DNA from: Nymphaea colorata
Lineage: Eukaryota; Streptophyta; Magnoliopsida; Nymphaeales; Nymphaeaceae
DNA length: 58,474 bases
Direction of reading: 5' to 3'
Assembly (NCBI RefSeq): GCF_008831285.2
Contig: NW_022204621.1
Span: 1-58,474 of the forward strand
Both the position numbers and the translations under genes were made by a program. Each line of letters begins with the position of its first letter. Position 1 is the first letter of the stretch. Positions 1 to 13,097 of this stretch are shown here, piece by piece. Below the pieces are notes generated by a model, which saw only the letters and a program-made list of their open reading frames with translations, made no database searches and had not been told where the DNA came from.

Positions 1-171
1 CCCATCAAAGATTAAAAATATAAATCAAAAACTAAGTAGCTTATTAATGTCATAGTGATGAAAATGAACAGTTAAACAACTTTTTGATCAGCTTCTCAGC
101 CATTATTGCTTTTATCATATTTGGATTCTAGGCCTTCTAATACCTATATTTTTTTGATTGATAAGATATCA
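1..171. other. Left edge, AT-rich, no gene seen
   Basis: AT-rich flank of the first gene with no telomere repeat, so the chromosome continues to the left. It probably holds the promoter of the gene that follows. Confidence 0.4.
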
Positions 172-742
172 ATGGAGGAGCGATTGAGATAACCCAGCGG
201 AGCAGTGGTGACCCGCATCAACTACCACCGCCCAAGTGGTTCGGCGGCATGTTCGGAGACCCCCAGAACCACAACAAGGCAGGCAACTGCAGGTACTCTC
301 CAGACCTCACTGCAGTCATCAGCGCGGAGGACCTGAACAAGCTGGTGGAGCCAGTCTACACGATGACTCCCGTCCTTGCTTACCACCTCGCCATCACCAT
401 CTTCGTGGCTCTCAGCATCGTAATCACCCTGCTGCAGCAGGCCTACAACTGGCTCGTCGAGTTCTCCATCGTGACCGGCGGAGGGGGCGGCTACCTGCAA
501 ACTCTGGGCGTCATCTGGTACATCGTTGGGTATTGGGAGTGGTGACCATCGTTCCACTCTACTACGTGACCATCCACAACGTTGAGCGGTTCTTCATCGA
601 GGAAAACGAAAAGTCCTTCAAGGAGTTTAGAGTAAGCGTCAAAGTAGTCAAAAACCAGCCTTCTAAGTTCCTGCTGATCCCCGGCTTCAACGCATCGACT
701 CTCTCGAGTTTTCCTCTGCGTGATTATGATCAGATTCAATGA
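172..742 (+). CDS. Small membrane protein, unknown family
   Basis: I do not recognise the family. The protein is about 190 residues. A hydrophilic Pro/Gly-rich start (PPPKWFGGMFGDPQ) is followed by two long hydrophobic stretches, VLAYHLAITIFVALSIVI and, after a Gly-rich linker, LGVIWYIV continuing into VVTIVPLYYV, so two membrane passes are likely. The tail is charged (FFIEENEKSFKEF). Two single-base frame breaks are needed to read it through: one just after the proposed ATG and one near 530 in a run of G, where the first hydrophobic frame passes into the second. Neither spot has a short-intron candidate, so missing bases in the sequence are the simplest cause. It stops at TGA 740-742, only 37 bp from the convergent dynein gene. 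The start is uncertain. Confidence 0.5.
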
Positions 743-779
743 ATAGGCTATTTATGAATGAATGGATGGGTTGAAGGGA

Positions 780-3700
780 TCAGATGTCCTTGAGAAGGAG
801 GGCTGCTGAAGCCAGTACCAGTTTCTGGCTGGATCCGGAACAGGCAAGGGGAAGCATAGAGAGGAGAGTGCTGCGTGTGGTATCCGTGTAGAAGGGCAAG
901 AAGTAGTCCCCTTTTCCCGCCTCCTTTTCGTTGTAGTAGACATACAGGACTGGAATTTCCTCGAACTACTCTTCGCTCTTTGGCTCGCAGATGCTCTCCT
1001 TCTGGAAACTACATCCCTGCAAGATAAGGTTCTTCAGCTTCACGCAGTACTCTCCAGCTGGCTTGCTGAAAGACGCCTTGATGCGGAGCTGGTTGGTCGG
1101 CACTTTTCTCTCTCTTCCTGCCCGCTGTCTCAGCGCATTCAGGAAAATCTAAGGTCGATAGACTTCCGAAAGGTCGATTTACTCGGTTAGGAGCTTTCCG
1201 CTTTCTGTGAGTTCGAGCCAGCGACTGAGATTGGCTAGTTTGCCCACGAAGAGCTTGAGCCACTCGGTGAGCAGGTCGGGTCCTTCCCAGATCTTGCGCC
1301 ACTTGGTGGGAGTTTCTCCCCTTCGCATGGTCCTTCCCAGCTCTTCCAGCTCAGTGGTGAGGATGTCGTTGCCGAAAAGCACGCCTTACAGTCTCTGGAA
1401 AGAAGCTTTAATCATGGAGTGGTTGAGAATGGCTTCCTGGTACTCTCCATATACGAAAGATTCGATAGGGTCCACAGTCTTCAGCTTGTCTTCTCCCAGC
1501 CGCTTTAGTTTTCCCTCTCCTGCCACTTTCTCGAGACCCTTCCAAAGGGCGAACACAGGGGCGAGGGACTTGTTCCACTCGTCTCTGGAGAACTTGGTCG
1601 ATGCGTCGCTGGTGAGGGTGGCGATTTTGAGGTTTTCGACCAGTTATTTGGCCTTGATCCTGAGGAGAGCCTTGTCAATGCCCATCGGCAGGTTGTAGAG
1701 GTCGGGATTGTCGATGTTTGGCAGTTTCTGCACCAGCTACTCGACTTGGCTGACCTTGACGCCCTTGTAGAGCGGTTGCTTGCCACTCTCGACCTCGTCG
1801 TTGAAGTAGGTGTGCAAGTAGACGTCCAGCAGCTTGCGGTCGACGTCGTTGTCGATGCGTCCTCCGTATATGGTGTCAAGCATGAGGCCGTAGAGCATTT
1901 CCCAGTTCTTATCGATGTTTCCCGAAACTGCCTGCACGATGGCTAGTCCAGCCTTGTAGTCGCCGTAGTTGAACTCGTAGAACTTGTTCCAGCCTTGTGG
2001 GATGTAGTTCCTGCGTTCCTGCACGAGGGCGTGGAAGTAGGTGGCTACCAGCTCCAGCTTCTTGTCCTTGCCGAAGGATTGCGCACCGAGGAGGCGGTGA
2101 AGTTCTGCTTGATGCCGGGAGGGGCTTCATAGCTGACCTTGAAGCAGGTTTCGAGGAGGATGGGGGGAAACTTTTCGTGTGCCTCGGTGGTGAGGAAGAG
2201 ACGGAAGTTATCGTGCGGTTCCATCGACAGCACCTACTTTTCCAATACGCTGACGAAGCCGATCACCAAATGTAGGTTCTTGAGGCAGAGCCACTTGCCC
2301 TCCTTCGCTGCCTCCCTCAGCAGCTGCAGAGCGTATTCGTTCTGGTCGCCTCCCATCGAAGCTCTTCGAAGCGTTCCTTGCCCACGGTTTTAGTAGCGAA
2401 TTCTTGGATTTCTTTGGAAGGATCGAAGCCGATGCTGACGATGAAGATACAGGGCACTGTGCTGCGCATCTTTTCCTCCACCAGTGTCTTCATGTTGACT
2501 TCCAGTCCCGACAGATTGGGCAGCTTCAGCGTTTCGAGCACGAAGTTGGTGAGAGAGTTGATGAGCCTATCGGTTCGGCAGACGTTTGCCAGCAGACAGG
2601 TCTGGAAGGGAGAAAGGGAGGTGTCTTTGGGGACATGTTCTTCGCTTTAGTGGGCGCTATACCACTGTTTCCAGGCGCTGCTGTTGAGGTTCTCCTTGGT
2701 GCGGACGACGGACTGGAAACTTTGAACTTTTCCTTGTCCTTCTCCTCCATCCAGTTGGGAAGTGGGGCGTTTTCAGAGGTGACGACGTTGCCGACCAGCA
2801 CGTTGAACTCCTCCTCGGTGATGCTGTGCTCGTAGATTTCCTTGACGAAGACGAGGCCGAGCAGGAGGCGGTGCGCCTTCACCAGTCCCACCGAGATGTT
2901 GCTGAAGACGATGCGGATCAGGGCGTCCTTGATGAGCTCGATCTGGCCCTCCGCGCCGCTCCTGCCCTTCTCCAGCGACTCCTGGAAGAGCACGATGAAC
3001 TGTGACAGGTTGTACTTGTACATTGGGTTCAGGCTCTTGAGCACAGAGAGGGAGATGTAGAGCTTGGCTCCGATTTCTGCCACCACCTGGTAAACCTACC
3101 GCTTCTCGTCCAGGGTCCGCTGCAGCTTCTAGGACTACTTGAGGGACTTGCTGACAACCTGGCTCTGTGCTTTCGTCTCATTCAGAGAGTGAAGAAGGCT
3201 CTTGTTCTCCAATATGTTTCCAGAGGAATCGGCAAGTTCCTTGAGCAGTTTCTCCTCTAGGGTGGACAGGTTGATCTTCAGTTTCTCCTGCTCCTCCAGC
3301 AGTTCCTGTTTTTCCTTTTCGATTTCTGGCTGGAAGTAGGTGATGATGATGGAGAGGAGCTTGCCTTCGAGGCCCGACTTGGTGACTGAGAAGTTGACGA
3401 TGGAGACGAGGTCCCTCTGGTGCTTGGCGATCTCGATGGAGCTGTTCCTGGTGGTGAGGAACAGCTTGAAGTTTTCGTTGATGTCCAGCGACTTCTCACC
3501 GATCTGCATGATGTTCCTGGCGCCCTGGCGGGTGTAGTCGCCCTTCAGGATGGGCGTAAGCACCGGCTCGATGTAGTCTATTCCTGGATCACCAGCGTCT
3601 TCCCGAAGCGGATCGCCAGCTCCAGGGTGTTCAGGAACTTCGGATCCTGCTGCGTCAAGGTCTCCACCTTGTTGTCGGTGGACAGCTTCTGCTTCAGCCA

Positions 3701-6700
3701 GTTGGTGGCTTGCGTGTGGGGGTCGATTATCACCGAGATGTTCTTGAGGAAGGTGAGGATTTGGCTGTTTTAGATGGAGAGCTGGTCGGAAGGGAGGCCC
3801 TTCATGACTTCCTGGAGAGTGACGGCTTCGCTGGTGACGAAGGCCAGGAAGTTGAAGTAGTGGCAGCCCAGGATTTTCTTCCACTTTTCAATTGCAAGAT
3901 GGCGGATGTTCTAAGGGCTTTGAGAAAGATAGGTGACGAAGCAAGCAGTTATAGCTGCATATTTTGGCATCATTTCCACTTCCACTTTGAGCTTGTCGCT
4001 CTCCACGCCCCACCTAACCTTCTCATCTTCTAGCTTCGAGAGTAGATCTGCCCACTGGCTTGTGCAGTCTCAGCTTTCTTCAGTTCTCCTTCAAGACTTC
4101 TGCTTCGTTGGTCTTCTTGACGAAGTTTTAGTTCAGTTCCCTAATCTTCTGCTCAGACTCTGACACCTTCTTCGTGCATTCCTTGTATCTGATGTTTGAT
4201 CTTTCCAGCTACTTTTCAATCTTGGTCAGGTTTTCCTCCAGTGGTCTCACTTTTTCGTAGGTTTTACTGTACTCAACTGCAGCCTTAACCCAGTCTGCCA
4301 GTGGCACTGCGTCCTGTGAAGCTTTGAAGACGTTTTCTCTCTGGAAGAAGAAGGCATGCTCAGATATGATGGCTTCCACTTCCGATCTCACTCTTTCAGT
4401 CACTTCCTTGATATCGAAGACCAGAATTTGGTCCTTGCAGACCTTGAGGAAGTTCTTCATGGAGTTCCAGCTGTCGTCCTTGTTGCCGAAGAGGGCCAAA
4501 ACTGCCTTGAGGACGTAGCGGACAGCCTCAGGAGGGTTCATGAAGGATCTTATCTGCTGGATGTTTTTGGAGGATAGTCCACTAACTGCTACTTTTGCCT
4601 CCTCGATGAGTGGAAGCACTTTCTAAAGCTAAGCTCTGACAATCTTGCGATCTCTTTCTATCTTCTTCTCCTCCACCTATAAGAAGGATTGGAGTTTTTC
4701 CGCCTCTGCCTTGCTGGCGGATGCTTCCTGCATGGCATCAGTAATGTAGTTGAGGGACTAATCTGCCTATTTCTGCTTAACGGTCAGGAGTTTTTTCTTA
4801 TTGGTGGCTTAGACGGTGAGGGAATCCACTATTTTGGCTGTTTCCACCAGTTTCTTGAGACCCATGGTGAGCTTGTCGAGCTTGTTGCCGCTCTTGGACT
4901 GCGTTTTTTCGAAGATGGTGAGGAAGTTGTTGATGAGAGCCATATACTTGTGGGAGCTGCCTTCGTGAATGTTGCTGAGGGCCTCGTTGATCTCCTTGCC
5001 CTCCTTCAAGGCGAGCTGCTGCGTTCTGGCTTCGAAGATTTGCCTCATGGTGGTCTTGGAGTAGCAGTTGAGCCAGATGATCCTGCACTGCGAGTAGAAG
5101 GCAGGATTGGAGGAGCAAACCTCGTAGAATTCCTTGTTGCGATGGTCGAGACTCACCGCCACGATCACGTTCTTCTTGATGCGTTCGATGAAGGACTAGT
5201 AGAGGTTCTTGCCGAAGTATTACGACCGCAGTGTTTCTGCGTCCTGCGTGATGCTCTCGATTTCGTCTGGGTTGAAGAGCCCCGAAATTTCACCGGAACT
5301 AATGAGACTGTTGATCTTTTCGTAGAACTCGTTCCTGCCCAGCTGGTGCTCCTCCAGGAAGAGGATGATGAGCTTGTTCTGGCCGGCTGCCACCTCCAGA
5401 GCGGCCTTGAGATCCTTGTAGAATTCCTTCAAAGTGGGATTCCTCAGGTTGGAAAGCGAAAAAATTGGCAATTTATGCTTATGAGTGATGATGCGTAAGC
5501 TTGTCTTCCTGAGGCTTCCTGTGGTTCCAGCCAGCAGCAGTGCTCCTCTTTCCGCTATTTTCCTTTCAATTGAGCTCATCAGGTGGACAACTTCATCGAC
5601 CAGGATCAGATTCGCCTCCTTTACTTCGCTTTAGTAGTTCTTGATGGCCTTTTGCAGGGTTTCGTAGTATTCGCTCTTGGGAATAGGCTTGAGCTTGCCT
5701 TAAACGAGGGTGAAGATGGCTTCTCCCTTGTTGGAGCCGAAGATTGGATCGATCATTTCCTGAATTTGAGCTTTGATTCATAGTCGACCAGCCTGTCCTC
5801 GAACTGCTTCACTGCCTCGTTGCGCATGGCCAGCAGCACTTAGTCGAGCTTGCCCATGTCGATCTGGTAGTGCTCTAGGCTGTCGACCATGGCGTTGAGG
5901 TTCCTGGGACAGAAGAGGTAGTGTGCGTTGTCGTCAGAGTGGAAATTCTCGTGAATGCACTTCCAGAAGGCCTGCAGGCGTTCGTCGATGGTGGTGGCGT
6001 GGGTAGTGAGGAGGTCAAGCTTCTGGCGAGTCCCCACCGAGTCGTAATCGATGTGCAGGACGCGCAGATTGCTGACGAAGCGAGTGGTGATTTCGAAGCG
6101 ACCGATTGTGCTGGCTGGCTTGATGATGCACACGAACTGGATCCCCTCGCCCACCCGCACGAACTATAGGTTTTGATCGTAAAATCCCTCGTGGGCGATC
6201 AGCGACTGCAGGAAAGTGATGAGCTCGATTGTGTTGTACTTGTCAGGCTTCGGCAAGTTCACTTCCTTCAGCACGAATATTTGCCTGCTGCAGTTGAGAG
6301 GCCTTAGCACTTTTCCACTGGCTGAAGTGGCCTTCTGGCATGTCTGATAGAGCTTTTGGATGATTAGGCTTGCCTTCGTCTCCCTGTTGCAGTGCAGCGT
6401 CACTAGTTTGCACTTTTCGACCTTTTAGAGCTCCTGGATGCTGGCTTCGAGGAGGAGGGACTTTCCGCAGCCCTCCTTTCCCACGATCACCACGCTGTTG
6501 TTTCCCTTGAGCCAGCGCGAAACGATGTCGATGTCTTTCTTTATCTCCTTTGTGGGGTAGATGCGCTGGATTCCCGAGAACTCGTCGTCCTTGTATTCGC
6601 CAATCTTGCCATTTGCGATTCTTAGGGATAGTGGATCCCTGTTTCCAGGCACTGCTTTTCCAAATACTGTTTCAAATATAGTTCCCCTAGCTTCGAATTC

Positions 6701-9700
6701 AAAGTTGGATGCCATCCCTTCACCAAATTGAGTCTGAATTCCTGCTAGTTGGTCGACTCTTCAATGAGAGAAAGTGCGTTCCTGACGAGTCCTACCTTGG
6801 TGGTGGCCACCAGTTGTCTTTCGCTGAGCTTCCATATCTTGTTGACTGTGTCCTCGATGTATGCGACCTGTTGGGAGATGAAGGCCTGTTCGGGTTTGAG
6901 CTTCTTGGTCCACTTGAGGATGATGCTGTTGATGTTGATGTCCTCGTCGTTCATGTAGATCATGCCCATGCGGGAGACGGTGGCGGGAGAGGCGAACTGC
7001 AGGTTGTCGGTCTCGAAGATGAAGTTGACGTTGGAGCCGAAGGAGATGCGCTAGCCGGTGGGCAGCGTCAGCAGGTGGTTGTCGTCCAGCACGCTGTTGA
7101 GAGCCTCGATCCACTCGGGATCCACATCACCGTCGCAGATTATCCAGTTGAGCACGCCCACGTCCTCCTTTATCACCTCACGTGCAGACACTGTCAGCAC
7201 TCCCTATGAAAACTCACGAGTGTCGTTATTCATGCATCCAAGGAAGGAAGAGCGAGGCATTGCTTGGGATTGATCAGATGCACCTTAACTGGCTGTTTCA
7301 GTTTCTCGTATGCCTTCTTGAGAGCTTTCCAAATGGTCGTCTTTCCGCACCCTGAGGGGCCGACCAGCACTGCTCCGATGCGCTGCTTGGTGGCCTCGTA
7401 GAACTGCAGGATTTTGTTGAGCTGGTTGGGCAAGATTTGGAAGTTTTCCTCCTCGAAGACCTTCTTGATGGCGGAGGAGACCTGCTCGTAGATGATATCC
7501 TTGATGCTGGTTCCGGGGAAGACGTCCTCGACCAGTACATTAAACTTGAGCATGTCGTTGAAGGTCAGTTTGCTGATCGTGTTGATCCTCAGAGCCTTTA
7601 TCAGAATTTCGCTCTCGATGGCATCGGTAACGCTGTCCTTCTCCTAGAACACCAGTCTGCCTGCCACGGTGAGGATGGTCTTGAGCGCACGCAATCCCCA
7701 GTCGTAGTGAAGCTGCTTCGACAATAGCTGTTTGACAAAGTGAAGATGGTGATTATCTTCTGCGCCAGGACCTTTGCAGTCTTGAATCCCTAGGCGAAGA
7801 GCAGCGTTTAGGCGATGAGCTCGTTGTCAGGGACTGACATAGCGACTGGCCGGAAGAGCTGCTTGAGGTTGTCTGGCAGCTTCGACCTGCCTCCGTATCC
7901 CTTCCCTGCGGATTGAGGGTGACGAAGATGCCCGAGTTGAAGTTGACTTCCACCTTTTTTCCGAGCAGGTTGATGGTGTGTTCCCTCGCCTTTATGCCTC
8001 CTGGATGATCTGGATCTGCTGGGAGATGGCTGACAGCTGCTCCTCGAGCAGCCGGTTGAACTCGTCGAAGCACCCCCAGGCGCCGCACTTCACCAGTCCG
8101 ATGAAGATTCGCCCCATCGACTGGAAGTCCAGTCCCTCGTCACAGTTGAAGACGAGCACCTGCCTTCCGAAGGCCAGAGCGAGCGCCTTCACAGATTCTG
8201 TCTTGCCAGTTCCTGCTGGTCCGTAGGGGTTTCCTCCGAGTCCCATCTGCATGGCTTGCGTGAGCGTGAGATAGCATTTATCGGTGAGTGGAGTATAGAC
8301 CAGTTTCTGTGCGTTTCCCTGGTACTCGAAGGTGTAGTCGAATGTGGAATTTGCCATGGCGATCTTGATGCCGGCGCCCTCCTCAGCGAACTTGAGCTGT
8401 TTGGTCCAGTTCCAGCTGTTGACGGTGAAGGTGTTGGTGGAGATGAGCAGCTCCAGGAGGGAGATCTGGTGGATGACGTCGAGGATCAGCGACTTGATCT
8501 TGGCGAGGATGAGCTCGTCCTTGGTCATGTGGCACTTCTTGGTGAGGGAGGAGAGCAGACCCTGGTGTTCCTTCCTGAAGGCCTCCAGAGCGCTGTTGCC
8601 GCCCTTGATGGCAGTGGCGCACTTGGCGTTGAAGGTGAGCTCGTTGTAGAGGCAAATCACCTGCGAGCTGAAGGCGGGGAAGGAGTCTTCGATACTGGTA
8701 CGCTTGATGCTGGCCGTCTCCTTCTTGAGCGTGACCACCATGTTCTTGTTGAGCTCGTCCAGCCAGTTCTCGACCACCTCTCCCACCTCGATTTCCTCGC
8801 TCAGTTCACCTCCTCTTTCAAGTGCGAACGCATCGCCAGGATCTTCTCGTGGTGCTCAGTGAATAGCACTGTGTGGATGCCTGAGAACAGCTTCTTCAGG
8901 TGCAGCTGGATGATTGCTGGGTTCTGGGACTGTCCCAAGATCTCTAACATGTCATCGTCGCCGAGGAAGTAGAAGCGGGGGAACTTGTTTCGCTTCTCCT
9001 CGAGGAAGTCGTTGAGAGCCTTCTGGCAGCGTTCGAGCTGAGCCATGATGGTGGCGAGGGTGTCGAGGAAGCCTGCGATGTTGGCGAGCTCAATGACGTG
9101 GCGGTTGGCAGCCACGTTCTGCATGATGTTGCGGTAGTCCTCGTCGAGTCTTCGCCAGCGTCCCTGCTCTTCGGGAAGCGCGCCACGCATGAAGATGGGC
9201 TATAGATAGATCCATTTTCGCTGGATTTGGTTGAGACGCACCAAAGCTCCCTCCAGAACGCTTAGCTTGCCTTCATACTTCTCAATCTCAGCTTTGAACC
9301 TGCCTGCGTATTTGTTTTCCTTGACTGAGTTGACAAGAGCTTGGTGGTCGCTTACTTCTGACATCACGTCCTTCCACTCCTTGATCAATGCAGTCACGCG
9401 TCCCATCGAGTTGTATTCGCTTAGCTCGAACTCACGAGTGATGCTCCACGCCTCCAGGTCGTCAATGGCCACCTAATGTTCATTTCTCCACGGGATCTTG
9501 CCTCCAATTCCCTCAGTTCTGCTGCCTTTCCCAGTAGGTCAGCTTAAAGCAGTTCTCCAAAGGTGAGCTTATCGGACGACGTCACGTTCTTGATCTTGAG
9601 GATGGAGAAGAGCATTCCCCAGTGTTCCTTTTCGAAGTTTTCGCCAGTGATGCAGCGCAGAAGAGGCACTGCTTGCCTGTTGTCCTCCAGCACTTCCCTT

Positions 9701-12700
9701 ATGAACTTAGCCACTGGTCGTTGACGGCAAGCGATTTCGACCTTCCCGCGAAGTCGTTGATGAGATCGACGTACTTGTTGAGGCTGCCCCTGAAGGTAAC
9801 CCACTCCTCCTTCTCCAGCGGCTACACCTGCGTGCGGAACTCCATGAAGAAAGCCAGTTGCCCAGTTCCTTGCCCAGTTTCTGCTTGATGCTGTGGTAGC
9901 CTCTGAACTCGGGCATGCGCATGTTGAAGTGCTTGATGTCGGCTTCGATCGCCGCGTACTTCTGCTCCACCTCCGCCCACTCGCCCTGCCAGTCCTTGAT
10001 CTTGCCGTAGAGGTCGAGGACCTGTTCGCGGGTGAGGTCGTCGGCCTGCGGGCGGATCTGCTCGTAGCGGCGGTAGACCTTGGCGGCTTCGTGGTCGAGG
10101 GACTCGCTCTTGCGGAGAGTGTCCTCCTGGATCTTGTTCTTCTGGTCGGTGAGGATGTTGCCCATCTCTACGGAGGCGATCTGGAAGTTCTCCCAGCGCT
10201 TGAGCATGTTGTTGGTGTTGAATGAGGCGCCGGTGAGGGCGCGGATGTTGGCGTTCTTCTTCTCGATGCCTGCGATCTTGGCCTGGATTTGCTGTTCGGT
10301 CAGCTGGATCTGCTCGAAGTCCCTTAGCGCTTCGGCCATCTGCTGCATGTTGGCGGGCTTGCTCTCCAGCTTGCCCATCACGTTGCTGATGTACTCCTCC
10401 ACCTGCTCGCTCTCCAGCTTGATCGAGTACTTGATTAGCTGGATCACGCCCTCGATGTTGCTCGAGATGGCTTCCACCACCTGTTCCTTCAGCAATTGGT
10501 TGTCCACTGTGAATCCCAAGACTCGCTATTAGTCTCGCATTCCCTAGGCTTGTTGCCGACGCTATTGCTGCTATCCGAGTAAACGCACTAGCTATTCGCT
10601 TCCGATTTCCTCCTTTCCCATTCGTTCCTACAGCTGGTCAAGATCCAGAGCGATTGCCTTCTCCAGTCCGAGTGGCATCCCAGAGCTGCTTCCAATGCTT
10701 TGAACCGTTATTCAGTCTGTCGGTATATGTCGACGATGAGCTGGCTGGAATCCTCGACTAGTGTGCTTCCGTTAAGAGCTTTCTGCTCGAGTGGCCATCC
10801 GATGAAGTGCTTGAGTCCTTGTAGTATTTTTACTTCACTTAGGTAAGGTCGGGATCGTAGGCGGGGCGCTTGGAAACAAGCATAGTGCGTACAGTCAATG
10901 GAATCTACACTCCTTTCACAAGCGCTTGCTGCCAGGTGGCTTCGATGACTTCAGTAAGTTTGGTCTTCCAATGTTCCGCCAAAGCGTGCTGTCCCTGTTG
11001 GCTGCAGCCACTTCCACAATGCGGTTGATCTGTTCCAGTTTTTGCGAAATCACGAAGAAGTTGTTGGGATGAAAGTCGATTGCCAGCAACTACAGGGAAA
11101 TCTCTTATATCTCTGCCTCGCTAGCGTTGAACAGTCTCAGGTAGGAGGTCATCTTGTCGACAGCTGAGCTCAGCTTGCCGATGAAGTCGTTCATTTCATC
11201 CAAATCTCGCCACTCGTACGACTTGGCCGACAGCTTCTTCTTTATCTTGGGAGCGTCCACCACTTCCTTGATCTCCTTCAGCTCCTTCTGCAGCATGTGC
11301 TTCTGGAAGAACTGCAGGCGTCCTTACAGCCAGTTGTACTGTGATTTTAGACTGCTGATGAAGCTGTTCTCCTTGTGGAAGCGCTTCGCCTCCTCCCAGG
11401 CCTTCACCACCTTGTCTCCCAGCTTGGCTGCGTACCCCAGCTCAACCATGGCGCCCACTTACTAAATGAACTTCCGACACTAAGGACCTACATTGTACTC
11501 CATGCCTTTTCGCTCATCGAAAGCTCCACTATACTTTTCCACCAGCCTAGCAGACTCCTTGCCAGCCAGCTCGCCTTAGACTCCTCCGACGAATTTCTTA
11601 ACTGTGGCAGTCTCCAAGGCACGCAATTGCTCATAAAGCTTGTCGAATTTCTTCCTATAGGCGGGCATGCTGGTGGAGTTTTCAGCAAAGGCAACATGAG
11701 AGTGTTTATGTCATCAAATCGTTCAGGGTGGGCTTGAGCAGTCTCAGCTTCTACGGCTCGCTTGCTCTCTTCTCAATCAGTTTGCTTTGTTCTGCGTAGT
11801 ATTTTTATAGGAATTCCATGCTCTTCTTGAGGCCAGCATCTTGGTATTCGATGGTCTTTTCGGCGAAAGCTGGCTCAGAGAGGAAATAATACCACTTCTC
11901 GAGAGTCTTGAGCAGAAACTGGAGGTTAGGCTTGTCTGCGGCTTCCTTCAGCTCCTCCTAGAAGATAGGCAAGACGGCTCCAGTGATTGCAGTCAGTTTG
12001 TCCTTCTCTTTTTCCAGTTTTTGGGCTGCTTTTGGGTTGTTCTTGAACTGGCTGGCGAAGCTGGACATGAAGTTTTCGGCTTCACCAGGAACATAAGGCT
12101 GGCGGGGTCCTAAGTTAGTTGTTTGTCTGTGAAGAGTCGCATTAGGAATTCAACTTTGCTCTTCGTGCGGTACGTAGCCATTATCTTGTCCCTAAGTTCT
12201 TCGAGAGTGCGAGTGCGGAGGGCAGGCAGTTTCCTTTTGGCGCATTCTGTGTGATGCGCCAGCAATGAGGTGAAGCGTGAGCAGCACTGCAGTGATTCCA
12301 CTAGCATCTGTCTGATGTCGAAAGTGGGTTCAAGCAGATCGCTTTCCTTGGCGAAGGCCAGTCTGATGCTGTTCTTTACTTCTCCCTCGAAGACTTCAAC
12401 CAGTCTGGCGAACCTCTTGTCGTTGTAGTCGTGGGGAGAGTTCCAGATGTTGAACATGACTGACCAAGTTGTTTAGATAAGCGTGCTCAGCCTGCTCAGC
12501 TAGACTCCTCCTTTAGAACTTCTCCACGCCTTGCTGATGGCTGCGTATTCTTTCAGGAAGAAGGAGCACCTTGGCGTGGGAGCTTCAATGTCCTGCTCCT
12601 GCCAAAAATCCAATTCCTCTTCAAACGAGGTAAACGATAAGTCGTTTTCCCCTGTGAATTTCCTCTTGAACTGGTTTTCGAGGACGGCCCTCAGCTCCTT

Positions 12701-13057
12701 GATCTGCATGAGCGCTGGGTTTTTGGTCCGAGCAGCGATCGGTTCGTACAGGTGCGTGATGTTTTTGGCGAGCTGCTGGTAGCCCTGCGCCGGTCTGGAA
12801 GAGAAGCTGTAGAAGCTGCGGAGGGCGGATTCGGGCTTGAACTTGGTGACGGTGATGAGGGTGCCTTCGGAGGGGAGGGAGGCGGCGGGCGCCAGGACGC
12901 GGTACTCCTTGGTGGGGAGGGCGGAGATGGTGAGGGTGTCCTGGTCGTTGGCGTTGACGAACTTGTCGAGGGCGGCGGAGTTGGCAAGCTCGTAGGGCGG
13001 TTCCTCGAGGTTGAGGATGGTCTTGAGCGAGTGCAGCAGATAGTTCTTCTGCTCCAT
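780..13057 (-). CDS. DYNC2H1: Cytoplasmic dynein-2 heavy chain (retrograde IFT motor)
   Basis: Motor subunit that drives retrograde intraflagellar transport in cilia. About 4,090 codons, close to the roughly 4,300 of animal dynein-2. It starts at ATG 13057 and stops at TGA 780-782. The tail and linker are followed by [19 protein letters not shown], then AAA1 with P-loop [10 protein letters not shown] near residue 1,610 and [24 protein letters not shown]2 has GPSGCGKTT near 1,900 and AAA3 has GKEGCGKS near 2,195. AAA4 has a degenerate P-loop ([10 protein letters not shown]), as in other dynein-2 chains. A coiled-coil stalk and a C-terminal domain (LQGCSF) complete it. The AAA1 wording and the AAA4 loss point to dynein-2 rather than dynein-1 or axonemal chains. 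UAR codons sit at conserved Glu sites: YLEPIF (9200-9202), LPTGERI (7051-7053), and both Glu of NELIAETLLFAEGF (7808-7810 TAA, 7790-7792 TAG). Several single-base breaks (for example near 9865, 9717, 9475, 8810, 8075 and 7260) have no GT-AG candidate and look like dropped homopolymer bases. Confidence 0.93.
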
Positions 13058-13097
13058 ATTTAAATTAAGATATTGGGATTTAAAATGAACCAATGCA

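Noticed and set aside
4689-5498. Plus-strand open frame of 269 codons
   Set aside because: Antisense to the dynein-2 AAA4/stalk region; a composition shadow of a GC-rich coding strand.
780-13057. Row of separate small genes on the minus strand
   Set aside because: With UAR as Glu the fragments join into one dynein-2 heavy chain in the right order.
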